Source: CANJDH01 sp031430015 (lineage in GTDB: Bacteria > Pseudomonadota > Gammaproteobacteria > Burkholderiales > JAEUOS01). From it: 46,599 nt of DNA. A program made the translations under genes and the position numbers. The stretch spans positions 1-46,599 of the forward strand of contig JANPAR010000207.1 in the NCBI GenBank assembly GCA_031430015.1, in the 5' to 3' direction. The stretch's first letter is position 1; each line of letters opens with the position of its first letter. The notes under the pieces were generated by a model, which saw only the letters and a program-made list of their open reading frames with translations, did no database searches and was not told the origin of the DNA. Positions 23,194-31,193 of this stretch are shown one piece after another.

Positions 23194-24768
23194 CTACCAC
23201 TCACCAATGATGACGCCGCCCGCTGCCGCCGGCGTGGCACGCTGCATGATCGCCTCATCGGAAATGGTGGTGCGGTTGCGCCGCTGGCGCATCCAGTCGA
23301 AGATGAAGCCCAAGTGCTCGTCGCGCACGCTGGCGTGGGCCGCATCGCGGCCAAGATCGTGAAGCTCGTGCGGGTCGTTGACAAGATCGAACAATTGCGG
23401 CGGCAGGCCATCGTAGTGAATGTATTTGTAGCGCTCGCTGCGCGCCATCACCATGCGCGCCTGGCGCGGCTGCAACTTGAGCGCGCGCGCCGCGCCGTAG
23501 ATCGCGTAGTCGAGTTCGGAAATCGCCGCTTCGCGCACTGAGGGCGCGGTGCCATCGAGCAAAGGCCGCAACGATTTGCCTTCGAGCCAGTGGTACGGCA
23601 CCGGCAGGCCCATCGTCTCGATAAAGGTGGGCACCAGATCAATGGCTTCCACCAAGGCTTTCGAGGTGGTGCCGTGGGTTTGCGGCGCGGATGGATCGGC
23701 CACGATCATCGGAATGCGCACGCCCTGCTCGTACATGAATTCCTTTTCGCCCAGCCAATGGTCACCGAGATAATCGCTATGGTCAGCCGTGAACACGATC
23801 ATGGTGTCATCGAGCCGCCCCTGCTCCTTGAGAAAGGAGAGCAGCTTGCCGATGTAGTCATCCACCTGCTTGACCAGGCCCATGTAGGCGGGAATCACGT
23901 TGAAGCGGCCGGCATCGCGCGAGAACGCCACGCCTTCCGGATGCGCGCGGTAGCCCTTATAGACAGGATGATCGTCATCCCGCTCGGCGTCAGAGCGTAC
24001 CGGTGCCTGCACGTCTTCGCGTGAATACATGTTGTGATACGGCGCCTGCACAATGTACGGCCAGTGCGGCTTAATGTAGGACAGATGCAGCATCCACGGC
24101 TTCTCGCCCTGCTCCTTGATGAAGTCCATCGCGCGCCGCGTCATGTAGGCGGTTTCGCCATGCTCGTCGGGTGCGCGCGTGGGCCGGTGCGCGTTGCGGA
24201 AATACCAGCCGCTGGCGATGTTGCCGGCCTCGTCCGTGCCGGCGTTGGCCCAGGTATGCCAGGGGTTGTCACCGGTCATGCCAAGCGTGCGCAGGTATTG
24301 GTTGTAGGCAAGCTTGGGATCAACCTTGCTGTCGGGATGAATGCCGTCATCGCGCTCGAAAGGCTCAAACCCGGCATCGGCAAGATAACGGCCACGCTCG
24401 CTCTCGCGCGCAATCGCCAGACGTGCCATGCCCTCGCCATCGGCGTACATGTGCGTCTTGCCCACCACCGCGCAGCGCAGGCCGGCCGGGCGCAGGTAGT
24501 CGCCCAGAGTCTGCTCGCCCACGGGCAGCGGAATGAAATTCCAGGTCGCGCCGTGCGAAAACACGTAGCGCCCGGAGTAGAACGACGCGCGCGCCGGGCC
24601 ACAGTTGGGCGACTGCGTGTAGGCGCGCTCGAACTTCACGCCGCGCGCGGCGAGGCTGTCGATGTGCGGTGTCGCCAATGTCTTGTGTCCGTAGCACGAC
24701 AGATAGTCGGCGCGCAACTGGTCGCACATGATGAACAGAATATTGCGGATTTTGCCGGGCTTGCTCAA
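23194..24768 (-). CDS. Formylglycine-type sulfatase / phosphonate monoester hydrolase-like enzyme 1
   Basis: A 524-residue member of the alkaline-phosphatase-fold sulfatases. The modification site SPNCGPARASFYSGRY places Cys56 in C-x-P-x-R for conversion to formylglycine. Metal ligands are visible in RNILFIMCDQLRADYLS and IVFTADHSDYLGDHWLGEK. The segments LSYIKPHWPYIVQAPYH and LPPQLFDLVNDPHELHDL, and the absence of a signal peptide, resemble cytoplasmic phosphonate monoester hydrolases/arylsulfatases more than secreted polysaccharide sulfatases. Start: TTG at 24768, preceded by GAGAGAG, because the Met further upstream (24864) lies in the DctM gene and adds 32 unconserved residues. Substrate unknown; hydrolysis of a sulfate or phosphonate monoester is inferred. 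Confidence 0.88.
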   Translation of the reverse strand: MSKPGKIRNILFIMCDQLRADYLSCYGHKTLATPHIDSLAARGVKFERAYTQSPNCGPARASFYSGRYVFSHGATWNFIPLPVGEQTLGDYLRPAGLRCAVVGKTHMYADGEGMARLAIARESERGRYLADAGFEPFERDDGIHPDSKVDPKLAYNQYLRTLGMTGDNPWHTWANAGTDEAGNIASGWYFRNAHRPTRAPDEHGETAYMTRRAMDFIKEQGEKPWMLHLSYIKPHWPYIVQAPYHNMYSREDVQAPVRSDAERDDDHPVYKGYRAHPEGVAFSRDAGRFNVIPAYMGLVKQVDDYIGKLLSFLKEQGRLDDTMIVFTADHSDYLGDHWLGEKEFMYEQGVRIPMIVADPSAPQTHGTTSKALVEAIDLVPTFIETMGLPVPYHWLEGKSLRPLLDGTAPSVREAAISELDYAIYGAARALKLQPRQARMVMARSERYKYIHYDGLPPQLFDLVNDPHELHDLGRDAAHASVRDEHLGFIFDWMRQRRNRTTISDEAIMQRATPAAAGGVIIGEW

Positions 24769-24817
24769 GATGAACTCTCTCGGGTAAACGGCGCACAAGC
24801 GTGCTTGCCCTGCGCCA

Positions 24818-26110
24818 TCAGTTGAACCAGCGCAGCGGGAACAGCGCAATCTGCGGATAAGCAATCAGCAGCAGCACGCAGACCAGGTTGGCCACCAGGA
24901 AAGGCATCACGCCTTTGAAGATGGTTGATAGGGGAATATCCGGGTGCATGCTCTTGACGGTGAACACATTCATGCCCACCGGCGGCGTGAGCATGCCAAT
25001 CTCGATCATCACGGTGACAAAAATGCCGAACCAGATCAGGTCGACGCCCATCTGTTGCGCCACTGCAGCAAACACCGGCACCGTCAGAATCAACAGGCCC
25101 ATCGCCTCCATCAGGCAGCCGAGCACCAGATAGATCATCATCATCGCCAGCAGCACGCCGGTCACGCCCATCTTCTGCGCCTGGATCCATTCGACCAGTT
25201 GCCCGGTCATGCCGGTGAGCGCAATGAAGTTGGCAAATGCGAGCGCCCCGAACACGATGGCAAAAATCATCGCCGTGGTTTTGCCGGTCTCGACCAAGCT
25301 GTCAAAAAAGTTGGCCCAGGTCATGCGCCTGCGCGCCAGGCCAATGGCGAGCGCGCCGGCCGCCCCCATGCCAGCCGACTCGGTAGCCGTGAACACGCCG
25401 CCATACAGGCCACCCATCACACCGGCAAACAGCAGCAGCACCGACCACACGCCCTTCAATGCGGCGAAGCGCTGCGCCATCGTGCGGCGCGCGCCCGGTG
25501 GCCCAAGATCGGGTCTGACAGCCACTGTCACGGCCACGGCGATGATGAACAACAATGTCATCAGCAAGCCCGGCACCACGGTGGCGATAAACAATTTTCG
25601 GATGTCGGTCTCGGTGAGAATGCCGTAAATCACCAGCGGCACCGACGGCGGAATCAACACGCCGAGCACGCCGGCTGAGGCGACTGAACCGGCTGCCAGC
25701 ATGTCGCTGTAACCGAGTCTGCGCATCGGCGGGATCGCCACCTTGCTCATGGTTGCGGCCGTGGCAATCGAGCTGCCGGAGATGGCAGCAAACAGCGCGC
25801 ACGAGGCTACCGTCGCATGCGCGAGGCCGCCGCGCAAGTGGCCGAGCCAGGCGTTGGCGGCGTCGTACAGGTCTTCCGACACATCGGCCTTGTGCACAAA
25901 AATGCCCATCAGAATGAACATCGGCAGCACCGACATGCCGTAGTTGGCCGACGAATCGACCACGATCTGCGCCAGCATCGACATGGCCGGGTCGGCACCG
26001 CGCAAGATGCCAAAGCCCACCACACCGCCAATCAGCATGGCGAACGCCAGCGGCACACCCGCGAACGCAAGCAGCAGCACACCGGCAAAACCCCACAGCG
26101 CGGCGATCAT
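24818..26110 (-). CDS. TRAP transporter large permease (DctM-type)
   Basis: A 430-residue membrane protein, the large permease of a tripartite ATP-independent periplasmic transporter that uses the sodium gradient. It has about 12 hydrophobic segments, with LLLAFAGVPLAFAMLIGGVVGF at the start, CALFAAISGSSIATAATMSKVA (a conserved re-entrant hairpin) and SVASAGVLGVLIPPSVPLVIYG, and MEAMGLLILTVPVFAAVAQ near the end. Start: ATG at 26110 overlapping the DctQ stop (ATGA). It forms a unit with the DctQ and DctP genes. Confidence 0.94.
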   Translation of the reverse strand: MIAALWGFAGVLLLAFAGVPLAFAMLIGGVVGFGILRGADPAMSMLAQIVVDSSANYGMSVLPMFILMGIFVHKADVSEDLYDAANAWLGHLRGGLAHATVASCALFAAISGSSIATAATMSKVAIPPMRRLGYSDMLAAGSVASAGVLGVLIPPSVPLVIYGILTETDIRKLFIATVVPGLLMTLLFIIAVAVTVAVRPDLGPPGARRTMAQRFAALKGVWSVLLLFAGVMGGLYGGVFTATESAGMGAAGALAIGLARRRMTWANFFDSLVETGKTTAMIFAIVFGALAFANFIALTGMTGQLVEWIQAQKMGVTGVLLAMMMIYLVLGCLMEAMGLLILTVPVFAAVAQQMGVDLIWFGIFVTVMIEIGMLTPPVGMNVFTVKSMHPDIPLSTIFKGVMPFLVANLVCVLLLIAYPQIALFPLRWFN

Positions 26111-26628
26111 GCCGTCGCCTTGCCGGTGAAGCCCTGCCAGCACTGCAATGCCACCACCACCGCAGAAGCGGCGGCAAAGCCGCTCATCACATAGGTAAGC
26201 GGCGCCATCGGCAGTTTGAGCACGATGGTGGCTGATTCCGCTGCCGCCGATTCACCCGCCTGAATCCATAGCCGCCAGGCGATCACGCCCAGTGCCGCGA
26301 GACTGACGCTATCACACAGCAACTGCTTGATGCGCGTGGCAGCCGCCCCTTGCACTAGGCCATCGATTAGACTGACGGTGACGTGTTCACGATGGCGCGT
26401 GACCAGGGGCATTGCGGTAAAGATGGTCAGCGCCATCGCGAACTGGATGATCTCAAGCGCGCCGCGAATCGGGCTGGCAAAAAGATAGCGCGCGAATACA
26501 TCGGCAAAAGTCAGCGCGACAATGCCGAACAGCGGCACTGCCGTGGCAAACCCGAGCAGGCGATCCAGCGTGGATGTCTGCCCTGCAGTGCGCGCGTGCG
26601 CCGGGGTGTCCCTCGCCTCAGATGTCAT
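26107..26628 (-). CDS. TRAP transporter small permease (DctQ-type)
   Basis: A 173-residue membrane protein with four hydrophobic segments. The first contains TAVPLFGIVALTFADVFARYLF and is followed by SPIRGALEIIQFAMALTIFTAM, and MPLVTRHREHVTVSLIDGLV supplies the HI/HVxV loop typical of DctQ. It binds the large permease to form the membrane complex. Its start overlaps the DctP stop and its stop overlaps the DctM start, so the three are tightly coupled. Confidence 0.92.
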   Translation of the reverse strand: MTSEARDTPAHARTAGQTSTLDRLLGFATAVPLFGIVALTFADVFARYLFASPIRGALEIIQFAMALTIFTAMPLVTRHREHVTVSLIDGLVQGAAATRIKQLLCDSVSLAALGVIAWRLWIQAGESAAAESATIVLKLPMAPLTYVMSGFAAASAVVVALQCWQGFTGKATA

Positions 26629-27641
26629 TTCGCGTTCTTCTGCGCTTCCTGCTTGTAGAACTCAAGCGCCGCCTTGCCATCGACACCGAGTTTGGCGGCG
26701 TCAGCCAGCCAGGCCTGCTCCATCGGCTCAGCAAGTTTTTTGAGTTCGGCCACAAACGCGGGCGTCGCTTGCGCATAGGTGATGCCCTTGGCGGCCGAAT
26801 CGGCACGCACCTTGGCGTCGAGTTCGTCATAGACAACGAAGCGCTCGGCCAATGCCTCGCCCGATGCCTTCATGATGATGTCGCGGTCCGCCTGCGGGAT
26901 CGACGCCCATTTTTTCTTGTTGACGAACATGGCGAATGACGGCACCGTAAGCGCGCCCGGCACATCGGTAACGGCTTTGGCGTATTGCAGGGTGTTGAAT
27001 GCGCCAGCGTCCATCACCGCGTAACCCGCGAACGCGTCAACCGTGCCGGCCGAAATGATTTCGTGGCTGCGCACCGCTGGCGCCGACACCACACCTGCAC
27101 CTCCCGCTTCGAGAATTTTGGCGGCAACGCCGGGCAGGCCATACATCTTGGTACCCTTGACATCAGCCATGCTGGTGATCGGCTTTTTCATGCCGTAGAT
27201 CGGGCCGGGCAGGCCGACAAACAGGCCGATCAAATGCACGTCCTTGTATTCATCAGCCTTGGCAAAAAACTTTTCATGCGTGCGCCAGAGCGCAATCGAG
27301 CTGCCGCGCGAGGTGGTGTTGACGAAAGGCAGATGCGACACAGGCGCGAGTTTGACCTTGTCGAGAAAGCCGTGAAACTGATAGGCCATGTCCATCACGC
27401 CCTTGGTGACGCCATCCATTTGTTGCGGCGGCGCGGCGAGGCTGGTGGTGGGGATGTCGATCTTGACGCGGCCACTCGATGCCTTGCCGATGTCCTCGGC
27501 CCAGGGCTTGAAGATCCGTGTGTTGATCGGGTGCTGCGGGCCGATGAAGCTGCTGAACAGGATCGTGGTTTGCGCAGACGCCGCAGCCGGCCACAGCGTG
27601 GCGGATGCGAGCAGGGCGGCAGCAAGGGCTTTCAATTTCAT
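26625..27641 (-). CDS. TRAP transporter substrate-binding protein (DctP-type)
   Basis: A 338-residue periplasmic binding protein with a clear signal peptide (MKLKALAAALLASATLWPAA, cut after ASA). Family features include KPWAEDIGKASSGRVKIDI, VTKGVMDMAYQF and DAFAGYAVMDAGAFNTLQYA. In most DctP proteins the segment G-x-K-I-R carries an Arg that holds the ligand carboxylate; here it reads VKGTKMYGLPG, with Tyr167 in place of Arg, which may mean an unusual ligand or binding mode. A strong AAGGAG precedes the ATG, itself preceded by a CA-rich 10-nt repeat. Located between the cupin and DctQ genes. Confidence 0.94.
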   Translation of the reverse strand: MKLKALAAALLASATLWPAAASAQTTILFSSFIGPQHPINTRIFKPWAEDIGKASSGRVKIDIPTTSLAAPPQQMDGVTKGVMDMAYQFHGFLDKVKLAPVSHLPFVNTTSRGSSIALWRTHEKFFAKADEYKDVHLIGLFVGLPGPIYGMKKPITSMADVKGTKMYGLPGVAAKILEAGGAGVVSAPAVRSHEIISAGTVDAFAGYAVMDAGAFNTLQYAKAVTDVPGALTVPSFAMFVNKKKWASIPQADRDIIMKASGEALAERFVVYDELDAKVRADSAAKGITYAQATPAFVAELKKLAEPMEQAWLADAAKLGVDGKAALEFYKQEAQKNAK

Positions 27642-27650
27642 TTTTGTCTC

Positions 27651-27680
27651 CTTGTGGTGGTTTGTGGTGGTTTGTGGTGA
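27651..27680 (-). repeat. 10-bp tandem repeat in the dctP leader
   Basis: On the plus strand, three 10-bp units YTTGTGGTGR run back to back; in the mRNA they read as CA-rich ACCACCACAA-type units ending directly at the Shine-Dalgarno sequence of the DctP gene. They lie in the 90-bp gap after the cupin gene. Confidence 0.7.
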
Positions 27681-27731
27681 TGCGTTGATGAATGCGACGT
27701 GCTGGATGCGATGCTCGATACAGCTAAAAAC

Positions 27732-28184
27732 TCAATCCGCAGACGACACCGGCGGATAAAAAATCACATCGTATTCTTTCGCCACCGCCACCACCTCGGC
27801 CGGGCTGGAAAGGTTGTGGATGCGCCGGTACAAATCGAGCAGCTTGCCGGTGGGCGCCGCCCAGAACAGCGCCTCGACCGGCTCGCCCGAATTGTTGAAA
27901 AACGCGTGCGGAATGCCGCGCGGCATGCGCACCAAATCGCCAGCCGACGCAGAAGTCTGTTTGCCGTCGAGCAGCAAATCGATGCGCCCGCCGAGCACGA
28001 AGATGTATTCATCCTGCTTTGGATGCATGTGCGGCGGCACAAAGGTCTCGACCGGGAAAGTGGCATGCCATGAAAAGCTGTCCTCACTGACCTGCTTGGG
28101 CACATACACCTGGCCCATGATGTTCCATGACACGCCGTCGATGCCGGTGTGGTTGCGGGTGATGGCAGGGGTTTCATTCAACAT
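27732..28184 (-). CDS. Cupin-domain protein
   Basis: A 150-residue single-domain cupin. The metal-binding motifs are visible: VPPHMHPKQDEYIFVLGGRI (H-x-H-x4-E type) and GDLVRMPRGIPHAFFNNSG (second-motif His). Such proteins may be dioxygenases, isomerases or sensors of small acids; no activity can be assigned. The C-terminus (LLDLYRRIHNLSSPAEVVAV, ending YPPVSSAD) is helical. The gene overlaps the end of sulfatase 2 by 11 bp, so it is expressed with it. Confidence 0.9.
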   Translation of the reverse strand: MLNETPAITRNHTGIDGVSWNIMGQVYVPKQVSEDSFSWHATFPVETFVPPHMHPKQDEYIFVLGGRIDLLLDGKQTSASAGDLVRMPRGIPHAFFNNSGEPVEALFWAAPTGKLLDLYRRIHNLSSPAEVVAVAKEYDVIFYPPVSSAD

Positions 28185-29973
28185 GGGTGACTCCTGTGGT
28201 TGTCACATTGTCAGGGGCGGGATGGACCAGCCGGTCAACGTTGGACTTGACCAGACGGTCAAGGGTCGGCTTCACCAGCGGGTTGGTGGAAGCAAAGCGT
28301 GGCTTGAAGGTTTGCCGCGCGGCAGCCAGATCGGCTTCATCCCAGTAGCCGATCAGGATGCCGCCCTCGGAAATACGCGGCTGCACTTCAATCGACTCAA
28401 TCGCACCATCGGGCACGGTGACGCGCTGGCGCGGCTGGCGCGCCCATTGGAACAACGCCTCGTGCAGGCGCGCGCGCTCGCCTTCAAAGCGCGGATCGGC
28501 GCCGAGATCGTGGAATTCGTCCGGATCGCTTTCAAGATCGAACAGCATCGGCCGGTAGTGTTCCGCGAGGATGTATTTCCAGCGCCCGTCGAACACCATG
28601 CGCAGCCAGGCCTCGCGCGGCTTGGTGCCGAGCGTGATGCGTGCGTCCTGAAATGAGTAGTCGTATTCGCAGATCACCGAGGTACGCCACTCTTGTGGTG
28701 TCTCGCCAAACAGCCAGGGCCGCAGCGAGCGGCCATCAAGTATGTGCGGCACCGGCGCACCGCCATAGACGTCAAGCAGCGTTGGCGCGATGTCGACCGC
28801 CTCCACCAACGCCTGGCAGCGCGTGCCGCGCGTCGCATCGGCGCGTGTGTCTGGGTCCATGATGATGAGAGGCACACGGATGATCTGCTCGTGGAACAAA
28901 TCCTTCTCGCCCATCCAGTGATCGCCCAGATAGTCGCCATGATCGGAGGTGAAAATAATCAGGGTCGAGTCGGTCAAGCCGCGTTCATCGAGAAACGCGA
29001 AGAGCTTGCCCAACTGATCGTCGATCTGCTTGACCAGTCCCATGTAGCCCGGCATCACCGCATCGCGCACGTCTTCGCGCGCGAAAGTCTGCGAGACGCG
29101 GTGCTGCATCATCGCCGCGTAGACCGGGTGCGGGTCACGCCGCTCCACCTCGGAGCGCCGCACTGGGAGCGCGTCTTCGGGCTGATACATGCTCGCATAC
29201 GGCTCCGGCACCACGTAGGGCCAGTGCGGTTTGATGAAGGAGAGATGCAGGCACCAGGGCTGGCCGCCGCTTTTCTCCGCCTCGTCGATGAAGTCCATCG
29301 CGCGCCGCGTGATGTAGGGCGTCTCGGAATGCTCGTCGGGCACGCGTGCCGGGCGGTTCGAGTATTTGAGAAACCAGCCAGAGCGCTTGCTGCCATCGGT
29401 ATCGGTCACCGAATTGGCCCACTCCTCCCACGGGTTATCGCCCTCCAGGCCCTGTGTGCGCAAGTAGTCGTGGTAGCGCGGGTCGGGGTCGTGGCCCGAG
29501 TACGGGTGAATGCCATCGTCGCGCTCGTAGGGATCGAAGCCGCACTCGGAGATGCGCACGCCAATTTGCGATTGCGGATCGATGCCAAGCCGTGACATCC
29601 CGGCGAGATCGGCTCTCATGTGGGTCTTGCCGGCCAGCACCGAACGCACACCGAGCGGGCGCAGATGGTCACCGATGGTCATCTCGCCCGTCTTGAGCGG
29701 CACGAAATTCCACGACGAGCCGTGTGCATGCACGTAACGCCCGGAGTAGTAACTCATGCGCGATGGCCCGCAGTAGGGCGATTGCACGTAGGCGCGGTCG
29801 AACAACACGCCACGCGCCGCCAGCGCATCGAGATGCGGCGTGTGCAGCTTCGGATGGCCATAGCATGACAAATGGTCAAACCGCAACTGGTCGCACATGA
29901 TGAACAGCACGTTACGCACCTTGCGCGCGTTGCCGGTCCGGCCAAAAGCGGGTTGGTTCACGTTTGGTCTCAC
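28174..29973 (-). CDS. Formylglycine-type sulfatase / phosphonate monoester hydrolase-like enzyme 2
   Basis: A 599-residue paralogue of the sulfatase at 23194-24768. The modification site is SPYCGPSRMSYYSGRY (Cys68 in C-x-P-x-R). Metal-binding parts are VRNVLFIMCDQLRFDHLS and IIFTSDHGDYLGDHWMGEK. LSFIKPHWPYVVPEPYASMY and PMLFDLESDPDEFHDLG again recall phosphonate monoester hydrolases. The C-terminus carries about 40 extra residues with a short repeat (NPLVKPTLDRLVKSNVDRLV). Start: GTG at 29973 overlapping the stop of the flavin monooxygenase gene (GTGA). No signal peptide, so cytoplasmic. Two such enzymes in one operon suggests a substrate with two ester groups or two related substrates. The formylglycine-generating enzyme is not in this window. 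Confidence 0.88.
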   Translation of the reverse strand: MRPNVNQPAFGRTGNARKVRNVLFIMCDQLRFDHLSCYGHPKLHTPHLDALAARGVLFDRAYVQSPYCGPSRMSYYSGRYVHAHGSSWNFVPLKTGEMTIGDHLRPLGVRSVLAGKTHMRADLAGMSRLGIDPQSQIGVRISECGFDPYERDDGIHPYSGHDPDPRYHDYLRTQGLEGDNPWEEWANSVTDTDGSKRSGWFLKYSNRPARVPDEHSETPYITRRAMDFIDEAEKSGGQPWCLHLSFIKPHWPYVVPEPYASMYQPEDALPVRRSEVERRDPHPVYAAMMQHRVSQTFAREDVRDAVMPGYMGLVKQIDDQLGKLFAFLDERGLTDSTLIIFTSDHGDYLGDHWMGEKDLFHEQIIRVPLIIMDPDTRADATRGTRCQALVEAVDIAPTLLDVYGGAPVPHILDGRSLRPWLFGETPQEWRTSVICEYDYSFQDARITLGTKPREAWLRMVFDGRWKYILAEHYRPMLFDLESDPDEFHDLGADPRFEGERARLHEALFQWARQPRQRVTVPDGAIESIEVQPRISEGGILIGYWDEADLAAARQTFKPRFASTNPLVKPTLDRLVKSNVDRLVHPAPDNVTTTGVTHVE

Positions 29974-31193
29974 GCCATTTCTCCTGCGGGCAGGGTGTCA
30001 TCGAGCAGCACCTGCCCATACGCGGTGGCGATACGGTCAAACTCATAGAACGCGTGACTGGACAGCACGTTGATCTCGCGGTGAAAGCGTTGCAAGGGCG
30101 AGTTCATGAAAAACGACGATGTGCCGGCCTGATCACACAACTCATTGACCGCCGCGCGCGCCTGCTTGACCACCCAGGCGCAATTGGCGCGGACGCCAAA
30201 GCGCTCGGCGTTGGAAGCGTATCCATCGTCCCGTGCGCCACCGCTTGCCCCATCGCTCGTCCCACCGCATGCGGCCTTCTCCACCAGCGCCACCTGCGCT
30301 TCCCATAGCGCCGCCGCTGCGTTGAGCAACAGCGTGTGCCGGCCGAGATTGGCGCGCACATACCCGAGATCCGCCGCATGCGCACCGCCATAGGCAAAAA
30401 CACGCTTGCGCATTTGTTCACGCACCAGCGCGGCCACGCCTTCGGCCGCGCCCAGCATCATGGCCGACATGTTCGGGTAGTAAAACGGTATCAGCGCAAT
30501 GCGCCACAGCGGGCCGCGATTGACCGCAATGCCTGGCGCGGTGCCATCCTGCATGCCGGCGGCGGGCATGGCGCGGTGCGCGGGCACAAACACATCATCC
30601 ACCGTGCAATCCCAGGTGCCGGTGCCGGCCGGCCCGGACACCTGCCAGTTGTTGATGGCCTGCGCATCCTTGATGGGGAGGGCAAGGCGCAGCAGCATGC
30701 CCTTCTCGCCATTCACCACTTCATGCGCAGAGAGCACGACCCACTGCCCGTGCGGGAAGCCACTGCCAAAGCGCCAGTGTCCCTTCAGGCGGTAACCGCC
30801 ATCCACTCGCGTCGCAGTGCCACCCGGAACAATGTAGCCGGGGACAAATGTGTCCGGCCCATCAGCCCAGACTTCCTGCTGCAATTCTTCGGGGTACAAA
30901 CCGATCTGAAAATTGTGCTGAATCAAAATGCCGATGGTCCAGGCGGTGGCGAGGCAGCCGCGTCCCAGTGCGCGCTGAATCTGCGGGATGTGGCGAAACT
31001 CGACTTCGAGGCCGCCGAAGCGCTTGGGCACCGCCGCGCGCATCAGGCCGGCATCGATCACCTCGGCAATCGTCTCTTCCGGCAAACGGCCGGCCGCCTC
31101 GGCAGCCGCTCCGCGCGCGGTCAGGCGCGTGGCAATCTGCTCCGCGCGCGCAACCAGCGTTGCGCCGTCTACGCCGGTGAACTGGTCAGGCAT
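29970..31193 (-). CDS. Acyl-CoA-dehydrogenase-fold flavin monooxygenase (DszC/HsaA-like)
   Basis: A 407-residue protein of the acyl-CoA dehydrogenase fold. It has LPEETIAEVIDAGLMRAAVPKRFGG near the N-terminus, then YRLKGHWRFGSGFPHGQWVVLS and VDDVFVPAHRAMPA, and a helical C-terminal domain with RANCAWVVKQARAAVNELCDQAG and SFFMNSPLQRFHREINVLSSH. The W-x-F-x-S-G element and the R-x2-R-D/E-type C-terminal segment resemble group D monooxygenases such as HsaA, HpaB-like and DszC, which use reduced flavin from a separate reductase, rather than true acyl-CoA dehydrogenases. The ATG at 31193 follows GAGGAG by 7 nt and overlaps the end of the Rieske 3 gene; an upstream in-frame Met (31391) lies inside that gene and is unlikely. 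Confidence 0.85.
   Translation of the reverse strand: MPDQFTGVDGATLVARAEQIATRLTARGAAAEAAGRLPEETIAEVIDAGLMRAAVPKRFGGLEVEFRHIPQIQRALGRGCLATAWTIGILIQHNFQIGLYPEELQQEVWADGPDTFVPGYIVPGGTATRVDGGYRLKGHWRFGSGFPHGQWVVLSAHEVVNGEKGMLLRLALPIKDAQAINNWQVSGPAGTGTWDCTVDDVFVPAHRAMPAAGMQDGTAPGIAVNRGPLWRIALIPFYYPNMSAMMLGAAEGVAALVREQMRKRVFAYGGAHAADLGYVRANLGRHTLLLNAAAALWEAQVALVEKAACGGTSDGASGGARDDGYASNAERFGVRANCAWVVKQARAAVNELCDQAGTSSFFMNSPLQRFHREINVLSSHAFYEFDRIATAYGQVLLDDTLPAGEMA

Noticed and set aside
28693..29595. Long plus-strand frame opposite sulfatase 2
   Set aside because: It is an antisense shadow; the sulfatase motifs on the minus strand are unambiguous.
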